In this document: in pieces, positions 1 to 5,607 of the stretch
Numbering within the stretch: the first letter of the stretch is position 1
How the letters are laid out: every line of letters begins with the position of its first letter
Assembly (NCBI GenBank): GCA_031289625.1
Contig: JAITPB010000212.1
Span: 1 to 12,119 of the forward strand
Source: Clostridiales bacterium
GTDB taxonomy: Bacteria > Bacillota > Clostridia > Lachnospirales > WQUN01
Length of the DNA: 12,119 bases
Reading direction: 5' to 3'
Notes under the pieces: generated by a model
Databases searched by the model: none
Seen by the model: the letters and a program-made list of their open reading frames with translations, nothing else
What the model was told of the DNA's origin: nothing
Program-made: the position numbers and the translations under genes

Positions 1-16
1 ATAGGAGAATATAAAA

Positions 17-487
17 ATGAAAAGACGTTTGCCCCGTTTAAGGGTTTTAGTTTTCGTGTTTGCTTGCGGCATGGCTTTATTTCTTGGTATACCATCCGCT
101 GTATCGGCTTATAACACGGCAAAGCAATTGCCGGTTAATCAAAATGGGCAGACTTATGGTTCGGGTTATGTGGAGGATCCCAGTAATCCAGTCGTTCCCG
201 ATCTGGTTTTGGCAATCGGCAAGGATGATGTACATGGCGAGGTACATGGGTATATCTCTAACGCTGAAATTGATAATTATTTCGGCCCACGACCAAACAC
301 GTTAGAGGAAGCTGCGGCTTATTCAAAAAGGGTTGAGGAAGAGCTGACTGAATTGGCTGAAGACGCGCTGGCGCGAGGCGATGAATATATCTATTATGTA
401 CCGTTATATGAATCTGACGGCGAAACCGTAATTGGCAGGTTTGGCCTTGGTCATCCCGCTGAATATTTAGCGCAGTACGAGAAATAA
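17..487 (+). CDS. Small secreted protein of unknown function (156 aa)
   Basis: The start is an ATG preceded by AGGAG at 3-7 with a 9-nt spacer. The N-terminus has a basic stretch (MKRRLPRLR), a hydrophobic core at about residues 10-26, and an AVSA-like cleavage site near residue 31, so it looks like a Sec signal peptide. No lipobox is evident, because the only Cys (C17) lies inside the hydrophobic core. The mature part is about 125 residues and acidic. It contains NQNGQTYGSG (41-50), a central 'GEVHGYISNAEID' stretch (74-86), a helical Glu-rich segment (95-120), and a C-terminal 'DGETVIGRFGLG' (134-145). From memory, small exported Firmicutes proteins with N-x-NG-x-TYGS near the N-terminus and DG-x-TVIG-x-F near the C-terminus recur. 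I know of no assigned function. No enzyme motif is visible. Only 16 nt of upstream sequence is present, so its operon context cannot be judged. Confidence 0.8.
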   Translation: MKRRLPRLRVLVFVFACGMALFLGIPSAVSAYNTAKQLPVNQNGQTYGSGYVEDPSNPVVPDLVLAIGKDDVHGEVHGYISNAEIDNYFGPRPNTLEEAAAYSKRVEEELTELAEDALARGDEYIYYVPLYESDGETVIGRFGLGHPAEYLAQYEK

Positions 488-492
488 ATTTC

Positions 493-533
493 AAAACAAG
501 GGCTGCTCGCCGATCGAGTGGCCCTTGTTTTTT
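493..533. terminator. Bidirectional intrinsic terminator between the secreted-protein gene and hndD
   Basis: An 11-bp stem pairs 493-503 with 521-531 (AAAACAAGGGC / GCCCTTGTTTT). The 17-nt loop can itself form a small CTCG/CGAG stem (506-509 with 515-518). On the + strand the stem runs into six T (528-533). On the - strand the outer stem supplies a TTTT run. It starts 5 nt after the stop of the 17-487 gene and 3 nt past the hndD stop, so it can end transcription from both sides. Confidence 0.85.
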
Positions 534-536
534 GGA

Positions 537-2279
537 TTATATTTGATCTCTCTTTTGATAACGCGTGTGCAGTAATTCGTGGGCTTTTTCGCCGTAAGGC
601 TCTCCCAAAAATTCCTTGTACAGCGCCAGCACTTCCTTATTTTCGTGCGAACGCCGGACAGATTTGCCTTTGTCTTCGTTATAGACGGCGCAGGCCCGCT
701 GCGTGAGGACTTCCATGTTATTCCCATGGTAAGGCTGGCCGCCGCCGCCCACACAGCCGGACGGGCAGGCCATAATTTCAATGGCGTCGTACTGCGCCTT
801 GCCTTCCTGAATATCCGTCAGCAGTTTGCGGGCGTTGCCGAGGCCGTGCGCGATGGCGACGCAGAATTTTTGTCCCGCGAATTCCACACACGCTTCGCGT
901 ATGCCCTCGATGCCCCTAAGCTGTTGAAAATCAATTTGAGGATTCGGATTTTCCGGATCGAGCCAACAGGCCGCCGTGCGGACTACCGCCTCTATAACGC
1001 CGCCGGTCGTGCCGAAAATAGCGGACGCGCCGCTGGATTCGCCCATGACGCCGTCAAAGTCTTCTTCCGGCAGCGCGTTAAAATGAATGCCCGCTTCCCG
1101 GATCATACGCGCCAATTCCCGGGTGGACAGCACATAATCTACATTGCTGCCGACTTCATGCCCGGACAGCTCTTCCCGCCGGGCCTCAAATTTTTTTGCC
1201 AGGCAGGGCATGATGGACACCACGACCATTTTGGCGGGATCAACGCCCAGTTTCCGCGCCAAATACGTCTTCGCAATGGCGCCGAACATTTCATGCGGCG
1301 ATTTGCAGGTGGAAGGGATATCCAGCAGATCCGGAAACTGATGTTCTATAAATTTCACCCAGGCGGGGCAGCAGCTTGTCAGTATGGGAAGCCGGCCGCC
1401 GTGCTTCATGCGGTGGATAAATTCGCTCGCTTCTTCCATGATGGTCAAATCCGCCGCGAAATCCGTATCGAGTACTTTATCAAAACCCATTTTCCGTAAC
1501 GCCGCCGTCATTTTACCCGTCACTTGCGTGCCCACCGGCAAGCCGAACTCTTCGCCCAGCGTCACGCGCACCGCCGGGGCCGTCTGCGCCACTACGTAGA
1601 GATCCGGGTTGGCGATGGCCTCCCAGACTTCCGCGGAGTCGTCCGTTTCCGTCAGCGCCGCCGTAGGGCAGACGGATACGCACTGCCCGCAGCAGGTGCA
1701 GGACGTCTCCAGCATGGGCAAGTCAAAAGCCGTGCCGATGAGGCAGTCAAAGCCTCGATGCACGGCGGAATACACGCCCACCGTCTGCACTTCATTACAC
1801 ATGGTTTCACAGCGGCGGCAGAGCACGCATTTTTCCGCGTTGCGCACGATGGAATAGCTGGTCGTGTCTTTTTCCGTGTGGATGCGCGGGCCTTTGAATT
1901 TGATTTCGCGGATGCCCAATTCCGCCGCCAGGCTTTGCAGTTCACAGGTGCCGTTTCGCTCGCAGGTCAGGCATTCGCGCGGGTGATTGGACAGCAAAAG
2001 TTCCACGACCGTCCGGCGGGCGCGGATCGCCCGGAGGGTATCTGTGTGAATCACCATACCCGGCGTGACAGCGGTGGAACAGGCCGGCGTCAGGTTCCAT
2101 TTGCCTTCCACTTCCACCATGCACACGCGGCAGGTGCCTACCCGGTTGACCATTTTGATGTCAGGCAGATCCAAATGGCACAGCGTTGGAATGTGTACCC
2201 CGATCTCGCGGGCGGCTTCTAATATTGTCGTGCCCTCTGGCACGGACGTCTCCAGATGATTGATTGTGATGTTTACCAT
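537..2279 (-). CDS. hndD: [FeFe] hydrogenase catalytic subunit HndD (NAD(P)-linked, group A type)
   Basis: This is the catalytic subunit of a cytoplasmic multimeric [FeFe] hydrogenase, which reversibly reduces protons to H2. It is 580 aa, the usual length of HndD. Domains in order are a plant-type [2Fe-2S] domain (C34, C50, C53, C67), a His-Cys [4Fe-4S] site (H99, C103, C106, C112), and two ferredoxin [4Fe-4S] motifs (C151/154/157/161 and C194/197/200/204). The H-cluster domain follows, with TSCCPAW (301-307), MPCLAKK (357-363) and MACPSGCVGGGGQP (503-516). By homology, C304, C359, C505 and C509 hold the H-cluster and C303 is the proton-relay Cys. A small-subunit-like tail (about 541-578) is fused at the C-terminus, as is normal for this group. 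The start is ATG with AGGAGG at 2287-2292, seven bases upstream, overlapping the hndC stop codon. It is the last gene of the hnd operon. Activity needs the HydE/F/G maturases, which are not in this window. Confidence 0.97.
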   Translation of the reverse strand: MVNITINHLETSVPEGTTILEAAREIGVHIPTLCHLDLPDIKMVNRVGTCRVCMVEVEGKWNLTPACSTAVTPGMVIHTDTLRAIRARRTVVELLLSNHPRECLTCERNGTCELQSLAAELGIREIKFKGPRIHTEKDTTSYSIVRNAEKCVLCRRCETMCNEVQTVGVYSAVHRGFDCLIGTAFDLPMLETSCTCCGQCVSVCPTAALTETDDSAEVWEAIANPDLYVVAQTAPAVRVTLGEEFGLPVGTQVTGKMTAALRKMGFDKVLDTDFAADLTIMEEASEFIHRMKHGGRLPILTSCCPAWVKFIEHQFPDLLDIPSTCKSPHEMFGAIAKTYLARKLGVDPAKMVVVSIMPCLAKKFEARREELSGHEVGSNVDYVLSTRELARMIREAGIHFNALPEEDFDGVMGESSGASAIFGTTGGVIEAVVRTAACWLDPENPNPQIDFQQLRGIEGIREACVEFAGQKFCVAIAHGLGNARKLLTDIQEGKAQYDAIEIMACPSGCVGGGGQPYHGNNMEVLTQRACAVYNEDKGKSVRRSHENKEVLALYKEFLGEPYGEKAHELLHTRYQKRDQI

Positions 2280-2291
2280 GATACCGCCTCC

Positions 2292-3761
2292 TCAGCCTCT
2301 GGCAATCGCGTCAAACGGGCATTTGCTGTGACAGACGCCGCACTTTACGCACCGCTTTTGATCAATGACATGTACTTTCTTACGCGCGCCGGATATGCAG
2401 GACACGGGACAGTTGCGCGCGCAGACTGTGCAGCCCATGCATTTATCCTCCAGGATTTTATAACCGACGAGTTTTTTGCAGGTACCAGCCGGGCAGCGTT
2501 TGTCTCTCACATGCGCTTCATATTCATCCCGGAAAAAACGCAGCGTCGAAATGGCTGGGTTGGGCGAGCTCATGCCTAAGCCGCAGAGCGCCGTGTCTTT
2601 AATGATATTGCCCAAAATGTCCAGCTCGTCTAAATCTTTCATCCGGCCTTCGCCTTCTGTGATGCGCGTCAGCATTTCCAGCAGTCGGCGGTTGCCGATG
2701 CGGCAGGGCGTGCATTTGCCGCAGCTTTCCTCCGCCGTAAACGTCAGGTAAAATTTCGCGATGCCCACCATGCAGTCGCCTTCATCCATGACGATCATGC
2801 CGCCAGAACCCATCATGGAACCCAAGCCCGCTAACGATTCATAATCAATCGGCGTGTCGAGATGCTCCGCGGGGATGCACCCGCCGGAAGGGCCGCCGGT
2901 CTGTACGGCTTTGCATCTGCGCCCGCCCTGTATGCCGCCGCCGATATCTTCGATGATCGTGCGCAGAGGCGTACCCATCGGCACTTCGACAAGACCGACG
3001 TTGTTGACCCTGCCCGCCAGCGCGAAAACTTTTGTGCCCGGGCTTTTTTCCGTTCCAAACTGCCGGAACCATTCCCAGCCGTTCCGGATAATTTGCGGGA
3101 TGTTCGCGTAGGTTTCTACATTATTAATGTTCGTCGGCGCGTTCCAAAGGCCGGATACGGCCGGAAACGGCGGTTTGATTCTGGGCTCGCCGCGGCCGCC
3201 CTGGACGGAATTCATCAGAGACGTTTCTTCGCCGCAGACAAACGCGCCCGCGCCGAAATACAAGCTTAAATGAAAAGAAAAATCGCCGCCCAAAATATTA
3301 TCGCCCAAAAGCCCCAGCGCCTCCGCTTGCCGGATGGCCAGCTGCAAATGCTTCACCGCCAGCGGATATTCCGCCCGGACATAAATAATGCCTTCCTGTG
3401 CGCCGATGGCGTAGCCGCATAACGCCATCGCCTCCAGGATGCAGTGCGGATCGCCTTCCAGCAGGGAACGATCCATAAACGCGCCTGGATCGCCTTCGTC
3501 CGCGTTGCACAGCACATATTTAACATCGCTCTGCGATTTTCGTGCGGTTTCCCATTTGATTCCCGTCGGGAAACCCGCCCCGCCGCGGCCGCGCAGGCCG
3601 CTTTTTTTCACTGTCTCTATCACTTCGTCCGGCGTCATGCTGAACAGCGCTTTCGCCAGCGCCTCGTATCCGTCTGTGGCGATATAATCGCTGATGTTTT
3701 CCGGATCAATCACGCCGCAGTTGCGAAGCGCGATTCGGACTTGAGCGGCTTTTTCACTCAC
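2292..3761 (-). CDS. hndC: NAD(P)H/FMN-binding hydrogenase subunit HndC (NuoF-like)
   Basis: This is the flavin subunit that exchanges electrons with NAD(P)(H), 489 aa, homologous to NuoF and to the core of HydB. Visible motifs are GRGGAGFPTG (58-67) and NADEGDPGAFMDR (86-98) for nucleotide/FMN binding, and GAGAFVCGEETSL (170-182). An SLBB-like region covers about 240-300. A NuoF-type [4Fe-4S] site has ESCGKCTPC (C347, C350, C353) plus C393. A C-terminal bacterial ferredoxin domain has two CxxCxxCxxxCP motifs (C441/444/447/451 and C471/474/477/481). Further Cys at 423 and 428 precede it and could bind another metal site. The thioredoxin-like [2Fe-2S] domain that opens fused HydB proteins is absent here and is supplied by hndB. 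The start is GTG at 3761, overlapping the hndB TGA by 4 nt (GTGA). GGAGGT at 3771-3776 lies 9 nt upstream, which supports this start. Confidence 0.95.
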   Translation of the reverse strand: MSEKAAQVRIALRNCGVIDPENISDYIATDGYEALAKALFSMTPDEVIETVKKSGLRGRGGAGFPTGIKWETARKSQSDVKYVLCNADEGDPGAFMDRSLLEGDPHCILEAMALCGYAIGAQEGIIYVRAEYPLAVKHLQLAIRQAEALGLLGDNILGGDFSFHLSLYFGAGAFVCGEETSLMNSVQGGRGEPRIKPPFPAVSGLWNAPTNINNVETYANIPQIIRNGWEWFRQFGTEKSPGTKVFALAGRVNNVGLVEVPMGTPLRTIIEDIGGGIQGGRRCKAVQTGGPSGGCIPAEHLDTPIDYESLAGLGSMMGSGGMIVMDEGDCMVGIAKFYLTFTAEESCGKCTPCRIGNRRLLEMLTRITEGEGRMKDLDELDILGNIIKDTALCGLGMSSPNPAISTLRFFRDEYEAHVRDKRCPAGTCKKLVGYKILEDKCMGCTVCARNCPVSCISGARKKVHVIDQKRCVKCGVCHSKCPFDAIARG

Positions 3762-4153
3762 GGAATATTCACCTCCACAGGCAGAACGTTATTTTCAACC
3801 AGCTGGCCGTGCACCAAATGTTTCACGACAATGTCCCGGGCCGCTTCTTCCGTGAGGTATCCGTAATACACGGACGGCTTGCCCGGCATACGAACCTCTA
3901 CCATGGGCTCGGCGTAACAATATCCGAAGCAGCCTGTCGCGATAATGCTGGCGTTTTTCAAACCCAGCCTGTCAATTTCCTCCTGAAGTGTATCGGCGAT
4001 TTTTTTCGCGCCCGCCGCGACGCCGCAGGTGGCTTCCCCCACCGCGAGCACCACGCGATTTGCGTCCTGCTCGCCCACGCAAAGCAGACTCGTCTGGCCG
4101 CAGGTTTTTTCCCGGTAATTTTTCAACGCGTCCCAGGATGTTAATTTTTCCAT
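3758..4153 (-). CDS. hndB: [2Fe-2S] thioredoxin-like hydrogenase subunit HndB
   Basis: This is a 131-aa ferredoxin of the thioredoxin-like [2Fe-2S] type, acting as a small electron-transfer subunit of the Hnd complex. The diagnostic region is ATCGVAAGA (C43) followed by ATGCFGYCYAEP (C74, C78) and a C-terminal segment 'PGKPSVYYGYLTEEAARDIV'. Only three Cys sit in the expected cluster positions. Where many NuoE-type proteins have another Cys a few residues before C43, there is none. C18 or C25 are the only other candidates. I recall the VGxATCGIAAGA form from other clostridial HndB-like proteins, so this is probably normal for the subfamily. The ATG directly abuts the hndA stop codon, and AAGGAGG (4161-4167) lies seven bases upstream inside the end of hndA. 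Its stop overlaps the hndC start. The product, with HndC, corresponds to a split HydB. Confidence 0.93.
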   Translation of the reverse strand: MEKLTSWDALKNYREKTCGQTSLLCVGEQDANRVVLAVGEATCGVAAGAKKIADTLQEEIDRLGLKNASIIATGCFGYCYAEPMVEVRMPGKPSVYYGYLTEEAARDIVVKHLVHGQLVENNVLPVEVNIP

Positions 4154-4666
4154 TTACTGCCCTCCTTGGCCCAGGTGTTCGTCCACAATGGTTTTCACGT
4201 CGCCCGGCGTTACGCGCCCGTATACCTTGTCGTCAATCATCACCACAGGCGCCAGCCCGCACGCGCCCACGCAGCGGATAGAGTCCAGGGTGAACATGCC
4301 GTCTTTGGTGGTTTCCGTCTGGTCTATGCCCAATTCTTTTTCAAACGCCGCCAAAATAGTTTCAGCGCCGCGGACATAGCAGGCCGTGCCCAGGCAGACA
4401 TTGATTTTGAATTGGCCTTTTTTTTCGAGATTAAACAAAGAATAAAACGTCGCCACGCCGAAAACTTTCGCGGCGGGGATGTTCAGCTTCTGCGCGACGT
4501 AAACCTGGATCTCCTGTGAAAGATAGCCGTAGACCTCCTGCGCTTTGTGCAGCAGTGGAATCAGCGCCCCGTTTTTGTTGGGGAGGCTGTCAAAAAGCGC
4601 GTCAATCTCTGGATAGCCTTCCGCAGGCTCCGCCGGTTCCGTCCACTCGGCTGTTTCTTGTGTCAT
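4154..4666 (-). CDS. hndA: NuoE-like [2Fe-2S] hydrogenase subunit HndA
   Basis: This is the first gene of the hydrogenase operon, 170 aa, close to the usual length of NuoE/HndA/HydC. It is a thioredoxin-fold [2Fe-2S] protein that passes electrons beside the flavin subunit. The cluster ligands are visible as C91-x4-C96 (CLGTAC) and C132-x3-C136 (CVGAC). The N-terminal helical part includes LIPLLHKAQEVYGYLS (35-50) and VFGVATFYSLF (68-78), both hallmark NuoE segments. The first 20 residues are acidic and variable. The start is ATG at 4666 with GAGGAG at 4674-4679, seven bases upstream. The next gene, hndB, begins at the base after its TAA, so the two are likely translationally linked. The gene is transcribed divergently from the ABC transporter pair. 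Confidence 0.95.
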   Translation of the reverse strand: MTQETAEWTEPAEPAEGYPEIDALFDSLPNKNGALIPLLHKAQEVYGYLSQEIQVYVAQKLNIPAAKVFGVATFYSLFNLEKKGQFKINVCLGTACYVRGAETILAAFEKELGIDQTETTKDGMFTLDSIRCVGACGLAPVVMIDDKVYGRVTPGDVKTIVDEHLGQGGQ

Positions 4667-4705
4667 AGAGATTCTCCTCTCATGGAAATATTTACAAAGG
4701 ATTGG

Positions 4706-4723
4706 CGGGCAGAATGCCGCCCG
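4706..4723 (-). other. Small GC-rich hairpin in the hndA leader
   Basis: CGGGC (4706-4710) and GCCCG (4719-4723) form a 5-bp GC stem with an 8-nt loop, located 40-57 nt upstream of the hndA ATG and so probably within its 5' untranslated region. There is no T-run after it on either strand, so it is not an intrinsic terminator. It may affect RNA stability, or may be chance. Confidence 0.3.
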
Positions 4724-4743
4724 TGACTGACAAATCCAAATGT

Positions 4744-4761
4744 TCGTGAAATGCCTAACGG
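4744..4761. promoter_or_regulatory. Possible Rex-like operator upstream of hndA
   Basis: TCGTGA-N6-TAACGG is an imperfect palindrome (core CGTGA / TAACG) with the same half-site spacing as Rex operators (TTGTGA or TTGTTA, N6, TAACAA or TCACAA). It matches TTGTTA-N6-TAACAA at 8 of 12 positions. Rex is the NADH/NAD+-sensing repressor that often controls hydrogenase genes in clostridia. The site lies just downstream of a TAAAAT box (4768-4763, - strand), where a repressor would cover the transcription start. The match is weak, and no Rex gene is in the window. Confidence 0.25.
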
Positions 4762-4762
4762 T

Positions 4763-4800
4763 ATTTTACCCAAAATAGCTTTTGCTATGATCCGTATGAA
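4763..4800 (-). promoter_or_regulatory. Candidate hnd operon promoter region (weak matches)
   Basis: On the - strand, TTCATA (4800-4795) is separated by 17 nt from TATTTT (4777-4772), with four of six matches in each box. An overlapping alternative -10, TAAAAT (4768-4763), is a better box but has no convincing -35. Within it lies a short inverted repeat, ATAGC-TTTT-GCTAT (4775-4788). The operon needs a promoter in this gap, but the sequence does not decide which box is used. Confidence 0.35.
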
Positions 4801-4801
4801 C

Positions 4802-4830
4802 TTGATCTTCCCTCTGCTTCCATGTATAAT
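4802..4830 (+). promoter_or_regulatory. Sigma-A-type promoter for the ABC transporter operon
   Basis: TTGATC (4802-4807) and a perfect TATAAT (4825-4830) are separated by exactly 17 nt. Transcription would start near 4837, giving a leader of about 65 nt before the ATPase gene. This is the best promoter match noticed in the divergent gap, and it points toward the ATPase and permease genes. Confidence 0.75.
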
Positions 4831-4838
4831 TAATACAT
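4822..4838. promoter_or_regulatory. Inverted repeat over the -10 box (candidate operator)
   Basis: ATGTAT (4822-4827) and ATACAT (4833-4838) are perfect 6-bp inverted arms around a 5-bp AT-rich centre. The left arm includes the first half of TATAAT, and the right arm covers the predicted transcription start. A dimeric repressor bound here would block the promoter. Because the motif is AT-rich, chance is a real alternative. No regulator gene is adjacent. Confidence 0.4.
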
Positions 4839-4902
4839 ATTTTAGTTGATTATTATTGTTTTTGTCGAACCAAGCAAAACTATTTTTGAGGGCGTCATGG
4901 TG

Positions 4903-5607
4903 ATGAGAAAATTCATTGAGTTCAGCCAGGTAAACAAATCTTATCAATCTGGCGAAATTAAAACCCGCGTTTTGAAGGATGTGAGTTTTTCTGTGGATGA
5001 AGGGGAGTTTGTCGTTCTGCTCGGCAAATCCGGTTCCGGCAAGTCCACTATTTTGAATATTCTCGGTGGGATGGACAGGGCGAGCGGTGGTACAGTTTTT
5101 GCCGCTGGAAAAGACATAACCGCGTGTGATGATAAAGCCATCGCCGCGTACCGTCGCGACAAAATTGGTTTTGTTTTTCAGTCCTATAACCTGATTTCAG
5201 GCTTGACGGCGCTGGAGAACGTGGAATTGGGCGCGGAAGTTTGTAAAAATCATTTAAACCCTGCCAAAATGCTCGCGAGTGTAGGGCTCAGTAAGAAAAA
5301 AAATTCTTTTCCCACGCAAATGTCCGGCGGCGAGCAGCAAAGAGCCGCCATTGCGCGGGCTCTTGCCAAAAATCCGCTTATCCTGCTCTGCGATGAACCT
5401 ACCGGGGCGCTGGACGACGCAAATGGGAAAATGATATTGGAGCTTCTGGAAAAAGTCAACGCCTCTATGCGGAAAACCATTCTGATCATCACGCACAACG
5501 CATCGATCGCCCCTATGGCGGACAAGGTGATCCGCGTCGCCGACGGGCGGATTGAGGGCGTCATGTTCAATGAAAATAAAATATCGGTAAAGGAATTGGG
5601 CGACTGA
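4903..5607 (+). CDS. ABC transporter ATP-binding protein (MacB/LolD/FtsE-like)
   Basis: This is a 234-aa cytoplasmic ATPase that should power the adjoining FtsX-type permease. Residue numbers count from the ATG at 4903. Walker A is GKSGSGKST (41-49), the Q-loop is Q93 (FVFQSYNL), the signature is MSGGEQQR (140-147), Walker B is LILLCDEP (159-166, with D164 and E165), the D-loop is GALDD (168-172), and the switch His is H198 (IITHNA). The family is inferred from length, the SGGEQQR signature and the partner. The reading frame is open to a TTG at 4846, but that codon has no ribosome binding site and would add a non-conserved extension. GAGGG at 4888-4892 favours ATG 4903 (10-nt spacer), or possibly GTG 4900 or ATG 4897. 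The TGA overlaps the permease ATG by one base (TGATG), implying translational coupling. The transported or acted-on substrate cannot be told from sequence. Confidence 0.93.
   Translation: MRKFIEFSQVNKSYQSGEIKTRVLKDVSFSVDEGEFVVLLGKSGSGKSTILNILGGMDRASGGTVFAAGKDITACDDKAIAAYRRDKIGFVFQSYNLISGLTALENVELGAEVCKNHLNPAKMLASVGLSKKKNSFPTQMSGGEQQRAAIARALAKNPLILLCDEPTGALDDANGKMILELLEKVNASMRKTILIITHNASIAPMADKVIRVADGRIEGVMFNENKISVKELGD

Noticed and set aside
579..1499. A 306-codon open frame on the + strand opposite hndD
   Set aside because: It is antisense to a gene with full hydrogenase motifs. Its translation is Arg/His/Phe-rich with no recognisable domain, as expected for a shadow of a GC-biased coding strand.
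537..4666. The minus-strand cluster considered as respiratory complex I (nuoEFG) or formate dehydrogenase
   Set aside because: HndD carries the three H-cluster motifs of an [FeFe] hydrogenase, there are no membrane subunits, and the separate HndB is specific to Hnd-type hydrogenases.
4846..4902. N-terminal extension of the ATPase from TTG 4846
   Set aside because: There is no ribosome binding site before the TTG, and the extension precedes the conserved ATPase start. The GAGGG at 4888-4892 fits starts at 4897-4903.
4663..4947. A 94-codon minus-strand frame spanning the divergent gap
   Set aside because: It overlaps the hndA start, the promoter elements and the ATPase start, and has no recognisable domain. 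It is the regulatory gap read as protein.
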